This document shows, piece after piece, positions 38,745-48,003 of a DNA stretch of 64,000 bases. A program made the translations under genes and the position numbers. The stretch comes from Bacteroidota bacterium (GTDB taxonomy: Bacteria; Bacteroidota; Bacteroidia; AKYH767-A; OLB10), in NCBI GenBank assembly GCA_016722525.1, contig JADKJB010000003.1, forward strand, positions 124,001-188,000, given 5' to 3'. The notes below the pieces were generated by a model. It was not told where the DNA came from and searched no databases. It saw only the letters and a program-made list of their open reading frames with translations. Every line of letters begins with the position of its first letter. Positions within the stretch are counted from its first letter, which is position 1.

Positions 38745-38892
38745 ATACCATAAAAACTCACCCTGAAGTTCCTATCTCAGAATGTGGTAGTTAGCATTCA
38801 TAACTTATAGCATGGTTTGCCAGCAACGACGCTATACCTTTCGTCTCTACCACCAAATTCCATAAATCATTTCATCAGACTCAAGCACCAGC

Positions 38893-39032
38893 CACTAAAC
38901 ACTAAACACTGGTCACTGAATACTGGTCACTAAACACTGGTAAATGAATACTGAATACTGATCACTAAACACTGGCAACTTGTCCCTTTCCACTTGTCCC
39001 TTTCCACTTGTCACTTTAAACTTGTCCCTTAA
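38893..39032. repeat. Heptamer array, 20 perfect units
   Basis: Exactly 20 units of 7 bases (140 bases) with no phase error: CACTAAA, CACTAAA, CACTGGT, CACTGAA, TACTGGT, ... CCCTTTC, CACTTGT, CACTTTA, AACTTGT, CCCTTAA. The last unit contains the TAA stop of acs (minus strand, 39029-39031). Only AAATGAA departs from the nnCTnnn form. The 148 bases between the mannosidase stop and the array hold nothing recognised. Confidence 0.9.
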
Positions 39033-40941
39033 ATCTTACCTTCCTTAATCTCCTCCACCACCGCAGGATCCAAAAGGGTAGTAGTATCTCCTAAATTCGA
39101 AATTTCACCTTCTGCAATCTTCCGTAAAATCCTTCTCATAATTTTTCCGCTTCGTGTTTTCGGCAAGCCATTCACAAACTGAATTTTATCCGGCTTTGCA
39201 ATGGGTCCTATGATTCGTGTCACCGTCTGAATAATATCCAGTCGTCTCAAACTTTCATCTCCATGGTGACCATTATAAATAACGTATGCGTATATACCCT
39301 GACCTTTGATATCATGAGGATACCCCCACCACGGCGCTCTCTACAACTCCTTCGTGCATGTTAATGGCATTTTCTACTTCAGCGGTACCAATGCGATGAC
39401 CACTAACATTGAGAACGTCATCAACACGACCGGTAATTCGATAATTACCTGCTTCATCGCGTAAGCAACCATCGCCGGTAAAATATAAATTCTCATAGGT
39501 GGAAAAATAATTCAGGCGACATCGTTCATGATCGCCATAGGTGGTGCGAAGAATTCCTGGCCAAGGGGATTTGAGACAAAGATTTCCACTCACATTATTT
39601 CCTTCAATAATAATTCCTTGTTCATCCACCAAACAAGGATGCACTCCCGGAAGTGGCAATGTAGCATAGGTTGGTTTGTGTGGCGTAACTCCGGCAAGAT
39701 TTGAAATGAGTATGCCACCGGTTTCAGTCTGCCACCAGGTGTCAACAACCGGACAGCGTTCCTTCCCAATATTTTTATGATACCAGTGCCACGCCTCTTC
39801 GTTGATAGGTTCACCAACGGTGCCAAGAACTTTCAACGACGACAAATCTTTTCCCTTCAGGTAATCCATTCCGAATGCCATTAAACTGCGAATGGCGGTT
39901 GGTGCTGTGTATAAAATATCCACCTTATAACGGTCAACAATATCCCAAAATCTTCCGGCATCGGGATATGTAGGGATTCCTTCAAACATTAATGTGGTGG
40001 CTCCTGCACTCAACGGCCCATAAACAATATAACTATGGCCTGTAATCCAGCCAATGTCGGCAGTACAAAAATGAATTTGTCCGGGTTGGTATTGAAACAC
40101 ATTTACAAACGTATAGTTCGCCCACACCATATATCCTCCACAAGCATGGACTACTCCCTTCGGTTTGCCGGTCGAGCCGGAAGTGTAGAGGATAAACAAC
40201 ATATCGTTAGCATCCATTACTTCGGGTGGACAATCGGGGTTGCCCTGCGTTTCTACTTTCTTAATTTCATCTTCCCACCACACATCACGGCCTTTAATCA
40301 TACTAACTGCTGTGCGTGTACGTGTACAAACAATAACACGCTTTACAAATGGACAAGTAATTAATGCATCGTCAATAACGCTTTTTAAGGGAATAGCTTT
40401 CGCGCCACGAAAGGCGCCATCGCAGGTAATAATATATTCAGCATGAGCATCCAGCAACCTGTCGGCAATCGACTGCGCACTGAAACCTCCGAATACCACC
40501 GAATGTATGGCTCCTATGCGTGCACAAGCAAGCAACGCTATCGCTAACTCGGGAATCATTCCCATGTAAATGCAAACCCGGTCACCTTTTTAACACCATT
40601 ATTTTTTAGCACATTCGAAAACTGCTTCACTTTAAAAAGCAGCTCTTTGTAAGTGAGAATACGGTGATGCTCCTCCGGATCATTCGATTCCCAGATAATA
40701 GCGGGCTGGTCTCCAAGTGATTCAATATGCCGATCCAAACAATTTTCGGTGATGTTCATTTTCCCACCTACAAACCAATTGATGGAAGGCTCGCTAAAGT
40801 TCCAATCGAGCACTTGGTCCCATTTTTTTGCCACGTAAAATGAGAAGCCACCTCCGCCCAAAATTTTTCCGGATCTTTTTCAGCGGCCTTATAAGCTTCT
40901 TTGTATTGGGCTAAAGTGGTGATTTGGTAAGGGTAGTTCAT
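39029..40941 (-). CDS. acs: Acetyl-CoA synthetase (three homopolymer indels)
   Basis: About 638 residues after repair, ATG at 40941 (NYPYQITTLAQYKEAYK). It activates acetate to acetyl-CoA. Motifs: FILYTSGSTGKPKGVVH loop, WWQTETGG, YFTGDGCLRDEAGNYRITGRVDDVLNVSGHR-type hinge (split here) and the regulated Lys in KTRSGKIMRR. Frame changes: one A missing in the A7 run (plus T 40823-40829, repair QKKWDQVLDW), one base missing at 40585-40591 (KKGDRVCIYMG), and one extra G in the G5 run (plus C 39323-39327, repair VVGYPHDIKGQG). The stop lies in the heptamer array. Confidence 0.9.
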
Positions 40942-41289
40942 TGGAATAGTAGAATTTAAGTCTAAGTATTGAGTAACTTGTTCATCTAAAATGTTACAAG
41001 CTGCAAGAACATAATAAAATAGTAAAAAACAATTTGATTGAATAATTGCAAAGCACTCTCTGTTGATAATCAATTTGTTGACTTTGAGTAATCTTTGCAT
41101 AAATAGAAGAAAGAGGCATCTATATTAATAAATTTAAAATGCAGGTCCCCATTTGCCTTAAACTCCATTACTGGATTTGGAAAGCAATGATGATTTGTAA
41201 ATTGCCAAAGTACTATTTGTGAAAATGATTTTGAAGCGTATAACTTTTGAAACATTTTCCCGGAAAAGTTGAAGGAGTAGTACAATGGT

Positions 41290-41325
41290 AAAATAAAAAA
41301 GGTGGCCTCATTAAAGGCCACCTTT
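41290..41325 (-). terminator. katG terminator
   Basis: On the minus strand a stem AAAGGTGGCC / GGCCACCTTT is followed by TTTTATTTT. It lies 23 bases after the katG stop. Confidence 0.85.
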
Positions 41326-41347
41326 GCAAATAATAGCATGTTCAGAA

Positions 41348-43582
41348 TTAAGCCAGATCGAAGCGATCCAGATGCATCACTTTGTTCCAGGCTGCAACAA
41401 AATCCTGTACGAATTTTGTTGGTGAGTCAGAACAGGCATATACTTCAGCGATTGCTCTGAGTTCAGAGTTGGAACCGAAGATGAGATCAACGCGGGATCC
41501 GGTCCATTTGAGTTCGCCGGTAACCCGATCACGACCTTCAAAAACTTGTTGTGACTCCGAATTTGCTTTCCATGTAGTGCCCATATCAAGTAAGTTTACG
41601 AAGAAGTCGTTGGTGAGTACTTCAGGACGTTTTGTGAATACCCCATGATTGGACTGACCGAAGTTCGTATTTAAGGCTCGCATGCCACCAACAAGAACTG
41701 TCATCTCGGAGGTAGTTAATGTTAATAATTGGGATCTGTCCACTAACATTTCTTCTGCCGACGCAGTGTTTTTTGGTTTATAGTAGTTACGGAAACCATC
41801 AGCTGCAGGCTCTAAAATAGCAAATGATTCCACATCGGTTTGTGCTTGTGAGGCATCAGCTCTTCCCGGTGTAAATGGGACTGTTACAGAATGTCCTGCA
41901 TGCTTTGCTGCTTGCTCAACGCCTGCACATCCGGCAAGAACAATTAAATCGGCAAGTGAAACCTGTTTGCTCGTTTGATTGCTGTTGAATGCTGTTTGGA
42001 TGCCTTTCAAGGTCTCGAGCACTTTGGCTAGTTGACCAGGATTATTGACTTCCCAATCTTTTTGCGGTGCAAGGGATATGCGCGCACCGTTAGCTCCTCC
42101 TCGTTTATCGGAACCGCGGAAGGTGGATGCTGAAGCCCAGGCGGTAGCTACAAGTTGAGATACACTAAGCCCTGAAGCAAGTATTTTCGCTTTTATTGTG
42201 GTGATGTCAGTAGCATCAATTAATTGGTGTGTAACTGCAGGGATAGGATCTTGCCATATTAGCACTTCCTTTGGAACCTCTGGTCCCAGGTATCGGGCAA
42301 TTGGACCCATATCCCTATGCGTTAGCTTAAACCAGGCACGGGCAAAAGCATCTGCGAAAGCATCGGGATGCTCGAGGAAGTGCCTTGAAATTTTCTCATA
42401 AGAAGGATCTACCTTCATGGAGAGGTCTGTGGTAAGCATAAATGGCGCATGTCTTTTTGATGGATCATGGGCATCAGGAACAGTACCGGCTCCAGCATTA
42501 TTTTTGGGTTTCCACTGATGGGCGCCTGCCGGGCTTTTGGTAAGCTCCCAATCGTAGCCGAAAAGATTCTCGAAATAGTTATTGCTCCATTTTGTGGGTG
42601 TCAGGGTCCAGGCTCCTTCGAGTCCGCTGGTGATGGTGTCACCTGCATTGCCGGTGCCAAAAGTGTTCTTCCAACCCTGACTTTGCTCCTCAATGCCTGC
42701 ACCTGCCGGCTCAGCTCCAACATACTTTCCGGGATCGGCTGCGCCATGGGCTTTTCCGAATGAGTGACCACCCGCAATAAGTGCTACTGTTTCTTCATCA
42801 TTCATAGCCATACGGCCAAAGGTCTCGCGAATATCACGAGCCGATGCGAGCGGATCAGGATGTCCATTCGGGCCTTCAGGATTCACATAGATTAATCCCA
42901 TCTGAACTGCTGCCAATGGATTTTCTAGTTCACGGTCACCGGTATAACGTTTATCATCCAACCACTTGCCTTCTGAACCCCAATATATATCTTCTGAAGG
43001 CTCCCAAACATCAGCACGCCCTCCTGCAAATCCAAAAGTTTTAAATCCCATCGATTCCAGCGCGCAATTGCCTGTGAGAATCATGAGGTCGGCCCACGAA
43101 ATTTTGTTGCCATATTTTTGTTTGATCGGCCACAACAGCAACCGAGCTTTATCAAGATTTGCATTATCAGGCCAGCTGTTAAGAGGAGCAAAGCGCTGAG
43201 TGCCAAAACCCGCTCCACCGCGGCCGTCAGAGATGCGGTACGTGCCCGCACTGTGCCATGCCATTCGTATAAATAAGGGTCCGTAGTGTCCGTAATCGGC
43301 CGGCCACCATGCCTGTGAAGTGGTCATCAAATCATGAAGGTCTTGCTTCAAAGCTTTCAAATCAAGAGTCTTAAACGCTGCGGCATAGTTGAAGTCGGCT
43401 CCCATCGGATTAGACAGTGAGGAGTTTTGGCGGAGTATATTCAATTTCAATTGATTTGGCCACCAGTCAAGATTTCTCGGACCGGCACCGGCACTTTGCT
43501 TTACGGCACCTCCTGAAAATGGGCACTTACTTTCACTGTTTACGTTGTACGAAGTGGTGCTTGCACCTGTGTTTTTTTCCAT
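41348..43582 (-). CDS. katG: Catalase-peroxidase
   Basis: 744 residues, intact. Removes hydrogen peroxide by catalase and peroxidase activity. Distal site MAWHSAGTYRISDGRGG with Arg/Trp/His partners; the Tyr of the Met-Tyr-Trp adduct lies in YVNPEGPNG; the proximal His in ALIAGGHSFGKAHG. The second (inactive) half-domain, typical of KatG, runs from about residue 430 to the C-terminus. No signal peptide, so cytoplasmic. Its own terminator follows, and a candidate promoter box lies at 43664. Confidence 0.97.
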   Translation of the reverse strand: MEKNTGASTTSYNVNSESKCPFSGGAVKQSAGAGPRNLDWWPNQLKLNILRQNSSLSNPMGADFNYAAAFKTLDLKALKQDLHDLMTTSQAWWPADYGHYGPLFIRMAWHSAGTYRISDGRGGAGFGTQRFAPLNSWPDNANLDKARLLLWPIKQKYGNKISWADLMILTGNCALESMGFKTFGFAGGRADVWEPSEDIYWGSEGKWLDDKRYTGDRELENPLAAVQMGLIYVNPEGPNGHPDPLASARDIRETFGRMAMNDEETVALIAGGHSFGKAHGAADPGKYVGAEPAGAGIEEQSQGWKNTFGTGNAGDTITSGLEGAWTLTPTKWSNNYFENLFGYDWELTKSPAGAHQWKPKNNAGAGTVPDAHDPSKRHAPFMLTTDLSMKVDPSYEKISRHFLEHPDAFADAFARAWFKLTHRDMGPIARYLGPEVPKEVLIWQDPIPAVTHQLIDATDITTIKAKILASGLSVSQLVATAWASASTFRGSDKRGGANGARISLAPQKDWEVNNPGQLAKVLETLKGIQTAFNSNQTSKQVSLADLIVLAGCAGVEQAAKHAGHSVTVPFTPGRADASQAQTDVESFAILEPAADGFRNYYKPKNTASAEEMLVDRSQLLTLTTSEMTVLVGGMRALNTNFGQSNHGVFTKRPEVLTNDFFVNLLDMGTTWKANSESQQVFEGRDRVTGELKWTGSRVDLIFGSNSELRAIAEVYACSDSPTKFVQDFVAAWNKVMHLDRFDLA

Positions 43583-43663
43583 TTGTTAAAAGATTGATAT
43601 GTTGTTGATAATGATAAATTTTATTTTCTTTTCAGTTTTTCAAACTGTAATTTGATTGCTTTG

Positions 43664-43671
43664 CAAAGTTA
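43664..43671 (-). promoter_or_regulatory. Candidate -7 promoter box of katG
   Basis: TAACTTTG on the minus strand, 82 bases upstream of the katG ATG. No clear OxyR-type site was seen. Confidence 0.3.
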
Positions 43672-43852
43672 TAGTAAAATTGAAACGCTTTGTTGTATTT
43701 CTTAGAACTTAATAGGAATAGAAACTACCATTAATTAACAGGAGAATCTTTGGTTTGTTTATTTTTAAAGGCTTTTAATGCAAGGTTTTTAGGAAGCTTT
43801 CAGCGTACGAAATAATTGAGCTTTGAAGTTGTTGAAAGAGCTTACCAACAAT

Positions 43853-44135
43853 CAGACTGATTACAATGATATGGGATAAAGTATAAAACGTAAATACTTA
43901 GTAAAAGGCATCGCTGCGAAAAGTGCGGTTGCTTTATTGGCTGATGGCTTTGGGATGTTCGAATTAAGAGAAATAGTTGCCTATGCACATCCATTAAAAG
44001 ACGGCTCAAATAAAATTTTACTGAAATATGGGATGAAGTTATTGGAGACTTTTTATTAGGTACATCAATGCTATGTAATTGGTATACTCATCAAAAGGAT
44101 GAATGGGTGAAAAGAAATTCACAGAATAAAAGTTA
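43853..44135 (+). pseudogene. GNAT acetyltransferase remnant (C-terminal part)
   Basis: An open stretch in frame with 43880 reads SIKRKYLVKGIAAKSAVALL, then ELREIVAYAHPLKDGSNKIL and LKYGMKLLETFY, ending TAG at 44057. This is the KGIA...P.N..S...L.K.GM pattern of RimJ/RimL-type N-acetyltransferases. After the stop, CNWYTHQKDEW in another frame matches the usual extreme C-terminus. A TAA lies just upstream (MG-stop-SIKRKY), and no start is present. The first 90 or so residues are gone. The stretch 43583-43852 holds only the katG leader and unassigned AT-rich sequence. Confidence 0.65.
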
Positions 44136-44225
44136 ATCCTTTTCCAAATCGATTGCATCAACACCAAATTAAAAAAAGCAGCAGTTGACTGCAGCAGTTG
44201 AATACTATTCGAATATCCCCCCACT

Positions 44226-44283
44226 CACAACAAAAAAACTAAAAAACCAAGAAACTAAAAAACCACAAAACTAAAAACTAAAT
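44226..44283. repeat. AACTAAAAAACC word array at the purQ 3' end
   Basis: Repeats AACTAAAA / AACCAAGA / AACTAAAA / AACCACAA / AACTAAAA in roughly 8-base phase. On the minus strand this directly continues from the purQ stop codon (TTTAGTTTTTAGTTTTGTGG). Different words from the heptamer arrays but the same position at a gene end. Confidence 0.6.
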
Positions 44284-44970
44284 CTCTACCATATTCAAAA
44301 TAGATTCAAATACAACCCTTCCATCCGTATTTCCCAGCACGCTATCAGTAGCTCTTTCAGGATGAGGCATCATACCAAACACGTTTCTTTTTTTGTTACA
44401 TATACCCGCAATGTGGTCGGTTGCACCGTTAGGGTTGGCGACATCCGATAAGTTTCCTGCAGCATCACAATATCTGAAAAGCACCTGATTGTTTTCGTTG
44501 AGTGATTTAATTGTTGCCTCATCAGCAAAATATTTTCCTTCACCATGAGCAATTGGAACTTTGATGACCTGACCAATATCCAATTTTGAAGTGACAAGAC
44601 TCTCGTCCGTCTCGGCACGTATAAAAATATTTTTACATGCAAACTGTCGTGAGTTGTTATGCATTAACACACCCGGTAACAAGTGTGCTTCCGTTAATAT
44701 TTGGAAGCCGTTACAAATTCCTAAAACGTTTCCGCCTTTATCGGCAAATTCCATTACTTCCTGCATGATTGGGGAGAAGCGTGCAATAGCACCCGACCGT
44801 AAATAATCACCGTAAGAAAATCCACCAGGCAAAATAATAAAATCACACCCGTTCAAATGATGATCCTTGTGCCACAACATCTCAACTTTCTGACCCATCA
44901 CAGTTCCTAAAACATACTGCATATCGCGGTCGCAATTAGACCCTGGAAATACTACTACACCAAATTTCAT
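44278..44970 (-). CDS. purQ: Phosphoribosylformylglycinamidine synthase subunit PurQ
   Basis: 230 residues. Class I glutamine amidotransferase that supplies ammonia to PurL in step four of purine synthesis. VVVFPGSNCDRDMQ at the start, the nucleophile Cys in GICNGFQIL, and the His-Glu of MMPHPERATDSVLG. The gene length is normal for the small PurQ type, which works with PurS and the small PurL; these are not in the window. purD lies 1.5 kb away on the same strand. Confidence 0.95.
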   Translation of the reverse strand: MKFGVVVFPGSNCDRDMQYVLGTVMGQKVEMLWHKDHHLNGCDFIILPGGFSYGDYLRSGAIARFSPIMQEVMEFADKGGNVLGICNGFQILTEAHLLPGVLMHNNSRQFACKNIFIRAETDESLVTSKLDIGQVIKVPIAHGEGKYFADEATIKSLNENNQVLFRYCDAAGNLSDVANPNGATDHIAGICNKKRNVFGMMPHPERATDSVLGNTDGRVVFESILNMVEI

Positions 44971-44989
44971 GAGCTATTTTTTATAGCTA

Positions 44990-44997
44990 CAAAAGTA
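44990..44997 (-). promoter_or_regulatory. Candidate -7 promoter box of purQ
   Basis: TACTTTTG on the minus strand, 20 bases before the purQ ATG. Confidence 0.4.
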
Positions 44998-45157
44998 CGA
45001 AAAATTGATCTTTGTTTAGCGGTTAACCTGGAGTTGAGGGTAGGATGGAAGCAGGCCCCATTCATTTATTTCACATCCAAAGTGTTTCCAAATTGTTTTC
45101 ACAGGATAGGTTTTCCGTACTTTGCAATCTGAGTTTATAGGGAAAATTTGCCACAGG

Positions 45158-46148
45158 CTAGCTCATCATGGAATTCACATGATTGAAAATCAGCGTTCCT
45201 ACCAAAACCCAGAAAACTGTTTCTCCCCACCATGCTTTTTTGGTTGCTAAAAAATAATAGGATATCATTGTCGCTAACGGTATGGCCAAAATAGAAAAAC
45301 GATATACAGCCACCGATCCGGCAAAGCCAAAGAGGCTAGCGATACCAACAAAAACATAAATATTACTTGCTGGAAATTCCTGATACGAGTGGCGTTTTTG
45401 TAAAAGTTTTGCCGAATTTTCCAAAAAGTTAAAACGAAAATAACCGAAACAACAGTTAAGGTTATTCGGTATCCTTGTATCATAAGTCCTCCTGCATCAA
45501 GCAATTGACTGATATCTTTGGGAAAAAATTTAGTTTTAAATTCATCCAGTTCATTGTTCCAGAAGTAATAAATCAATGCAAAAAAGAAAGGGAGCACCAA
45601 TCCCAACAATCCAACAATCCAATCGCGCCAGGCAAATGTTTTGAGGATGAATAGGCTGATAGCTAGAAACAAAATGAAAGTGATCGAAGGCAGGTAGAAA
45701 AGTGTAGCTATTCCTATCAAAAAACAACTATCAAATATCATGGGTAAAGGAGCCGAATTCTTATAGATTTTGAATAATTTATCCAAAACAAAAATAAACA
45801 GGGAGTTTGCAAATAGCACCGGATGGAAAGTGAGAAACTGTGGAATTATACCCATAAATAGCAAGAGCAATAATGCCGGTAAGTAGGAATTTTTGTAAAG
45901 TACTTCATGCTTTCCTATGATATAGTTCAAGTGAAAAATCTGTGATATGGTCAGAGAAAATCCTAAAAACCCTGTGAGCCAGGTCGGTAGACCACTGAGC
46001 ATCCAAACCACCAGGTTGTAAAAGGGCATTGGGTTTTCAACAAGGTAATCGGCCGAACTATGCCACGATGATAACCACATAACTCCCAAAAAACAGGAAT
46101 CAATATAAATGAAGATGGATGTGAATTTTTAAAGAGGCTGACAATCAT
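45158..46148 (-). CDS. DUF6427-like membrane protein (two frameshifts)
   Basis: About 330 residues after repair, with around eight to ten membrane segments. The start IVSLFKNSHPSSFILIPVF (ATG 46148) joins the long frame by one added T (plus A6 run 46087-46092, repair PVFLGVMWLSSW). The C-terminal part joins by one added T (plus A5 run 45295-45299, repair LYIVFSILAIPLATMISYYF). Proteins of this type sit next to a small DUF6341 protein and purD in many Bacteroidota, as here. Function unknown. Confidence 0.7.
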
Positions 46149-46196
46149 CTAGTTGTAATTTATAATGAGCTTCTTGCACTATCAAAGGTGAAAAAA

Positions 46197-46227
46197 TTGC
46201 TTGGGTTAGAAAAATGGTTTATTTTTG
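46197..46227 (+). promoter_or_regulatory. Promoter of the DUF6341-like gene
   Basis: TTG at 46197-46199, a 20-base spacer and TATTTTTG at 46220-46227: a good match to the Bacteroidota primary sigma promoter. The ATG at 46247 follows 20 bases on, which argues against the upstream ATG at 46214. Confidence 0.6.
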
Positions 46228-46246
46228 CAATCAAATCAAAATTATT

Positions 46247-46438
46247 ATGGACGCAGTTTGGCATGGAATAGCAGATTTTTTTCAATGGATATTTGCATTT
46301 GCAAAGCCAATGGGAAGATATATTAACATCTTCTTTATTGCATTTGGCTTTGTCGGAACTGCATTTTGGTTGTGGTATGGTGAATCTGTACGCAAGGGCG
46401 GTAAAAACTTCCTGGCCGATAATGCCGATAAGAAATAA
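46247..46438 (+). CDS. Small membrane protein, DUF6341-like
   Basis: 63 residues from ATG 46247. One strong membrane segment (YINIFFIAFGFVGTAFWLWYG) after an aromatic N-terminus (VWHGIADFFQWIFAFAKPMG), then a basic tail. The frame to 46214 would start inside the promoter. Small proteins of this form neighbour DUF6427 proteins in Bacteroidota; the function is not known. Confidence 0.65.
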   Translation: MDAVWHGIADFFQWIFAFAKPMGRYINIFFIAFGFVGTAFWLWYGESVRKGGKNFLADNADKK

Positions 46439-46443
46439 TCAAA

Positions 46444-47732
46444 TCAATTCGTTACTTTTTTCATTAAATCCTGTCCAATATCTTTGCGGAAGTATTTCTT
46501 TTCATAATTGATTTTAGTAGCATTTCTTGTCGATTTTTCCGCGGCTTCTTCAATGCTATTTCCAAAAGATGTAATTGCTAGTACCCTTCCTCCTGAAGTA
46601 ATAATTTTTCCTTCTTTCATTTCGGTTCCTGCGTGAAAGAGTAAGCTCTCCTCGCAATTTTCCAATCCTGTAATCACTTGCCCTTTCTCATAATCTTCCG
46701 GGTACCCACCTGAAACTAACATGGTGGTCACTGCAGTTCTTGAATCTGTTTCAATTTTGACTTTGTTGAGTGATTGATTTGCAACTGCAATAAATAATTC
46801 TACTAAATCATTTTTCAATCGAGGTATCACAACTTCCGTTTCCGGATCTCCCATTCTTGCATTGTATTCAATTACAAAAGGTTCTCCTTTAACACACATC
46901 AATCCAATAAAAATAAAACCTTTGTACACAATTCCGGCTTCCTGCAATCCATTTACTGTGGGAATAATAATGCGCTCTTCAACTTTTTTCATAAAAGGCA
47001 TATCAACAAATGGCACTGGTGAAACAGCACCCATCCCACCTGTATTTAATCCTGTATCGCCTTCGCCAATTCTTTTGTAATCTTTTGCTTCTGGCAAAAT
47101 AACATAATTTTTACCATCGCTCAGCACAAACACACTAACTTCAATTCCATCTAAAAACTCTTCTATTACAACCTTACTTCCCGCTTCTCCAAATTTCCCC
47201 TCCTCCAGCATTAATTTTAATTCTTGCTGAGCAACAACTAGATCATGTAAAATTAATACTCCTTTCCCGGCAGCCAGGCCATCTGCCTTCAGCACATACG
47301 GGGGTTTTAATGTTTCTAGAAATAAATATCCTTCCTGTAAGGTAGCTTTTGTAAATGTAGCGTAAGCGGCAGTAGGTATGTTATTTTTTTGCATAAACAG
47401 CTTTGAAAAATCTTTGCTGCCTTCGAGTTGCGCCCCGGCACTATCAGGTCCTATAAGCAAAATGGTGTTTAATTCAGGGTCTGCTTCAAAAAAATTTCTG
47501 ATACCTTTTACCAATGGATCCTCAGGGCCTACTACCACCATGGTTATTGATTTTTCAATTACAAAAGCTCTAATAGCAGCAAAATCATTTACGCCAATAG
47601 GAACGTTTGTGCCAAACCGTGAGCTACCTGCATTCCCCGGAGCAATGTATAGATGCGTACATAGTGGACTCTGTGCCATCTTCCATGCCAAGGCATTCTC
47701 TCTTCCCCTGATCCTAATAAAAGTAGTTTCAT
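46444..47732 (-). CDS. purD: Phosphoribosylamine-glycine ligase (one frameshift)
   Basis: About 430 residues after repair. The true start is ATG 47732 (KLLLLGSGGRENALAWKM); one G is missing in the G4 run (plus C 47705-47708). The second step of purine synthesis: glycine is joined to phosphoribosylamine with ATP. ATP-grasp features PYVLKADGLAAGKGV, NTGGMGAVSP and IEYNARMGDPETEV. Normal length for PurD. The start is preceded by ATTAGTCATT words of the repeat array, which leaves little room for a promoter outside it. Confidence 0.92.
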
Positions 47733-47734
47733 AA

Positions 47735-48003
47735 TAATTAGTCATTAGTAATTAGTCATTGGCGATGCCATGCCTGTTCTGCTCACTTGTCACTGCCCTC
47801 TGCTCATTGAAAACTTGTCACCGGTCACTTGAAACTTGTTACTGTTCACTTCACTTTGCTCTGTTCACTAGTCACTGCCTCTACTCATCGAAAACTTGTC
47901 ACTTGTCACTTGAAACTGGTCACCGGTCACTGTTCACTGTTCACTTGAAACTGGTCACCGGTCACTTAAAACTTGTCACTTGTCACTTGAAACTGGTCAC
48001 AAA
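47735..48003. repeat. Heptamer array between purD and the carboxylase gene
   Basis: Starts with AATTAGTCATT words at the purD start, a less regular CTCTGCTC part, then in-phase units AACTTGT, CACCGGT, CACTTGA, AACTTGT, TACTGTT ... CACTTGA, AACTGGT, CAC. The last unit contains the TGA stop of the carboxylase (minus strand, 47997-47999). CACCGGT is a word specific to this array. The frame crossing it is repeat peptide, not a gene. Confidence 0.85.

Noticed and set aside
41070..41339. Minus-strand frame between acs and katG
   Set aside because: No start context or family match; it contains the katG terminator.
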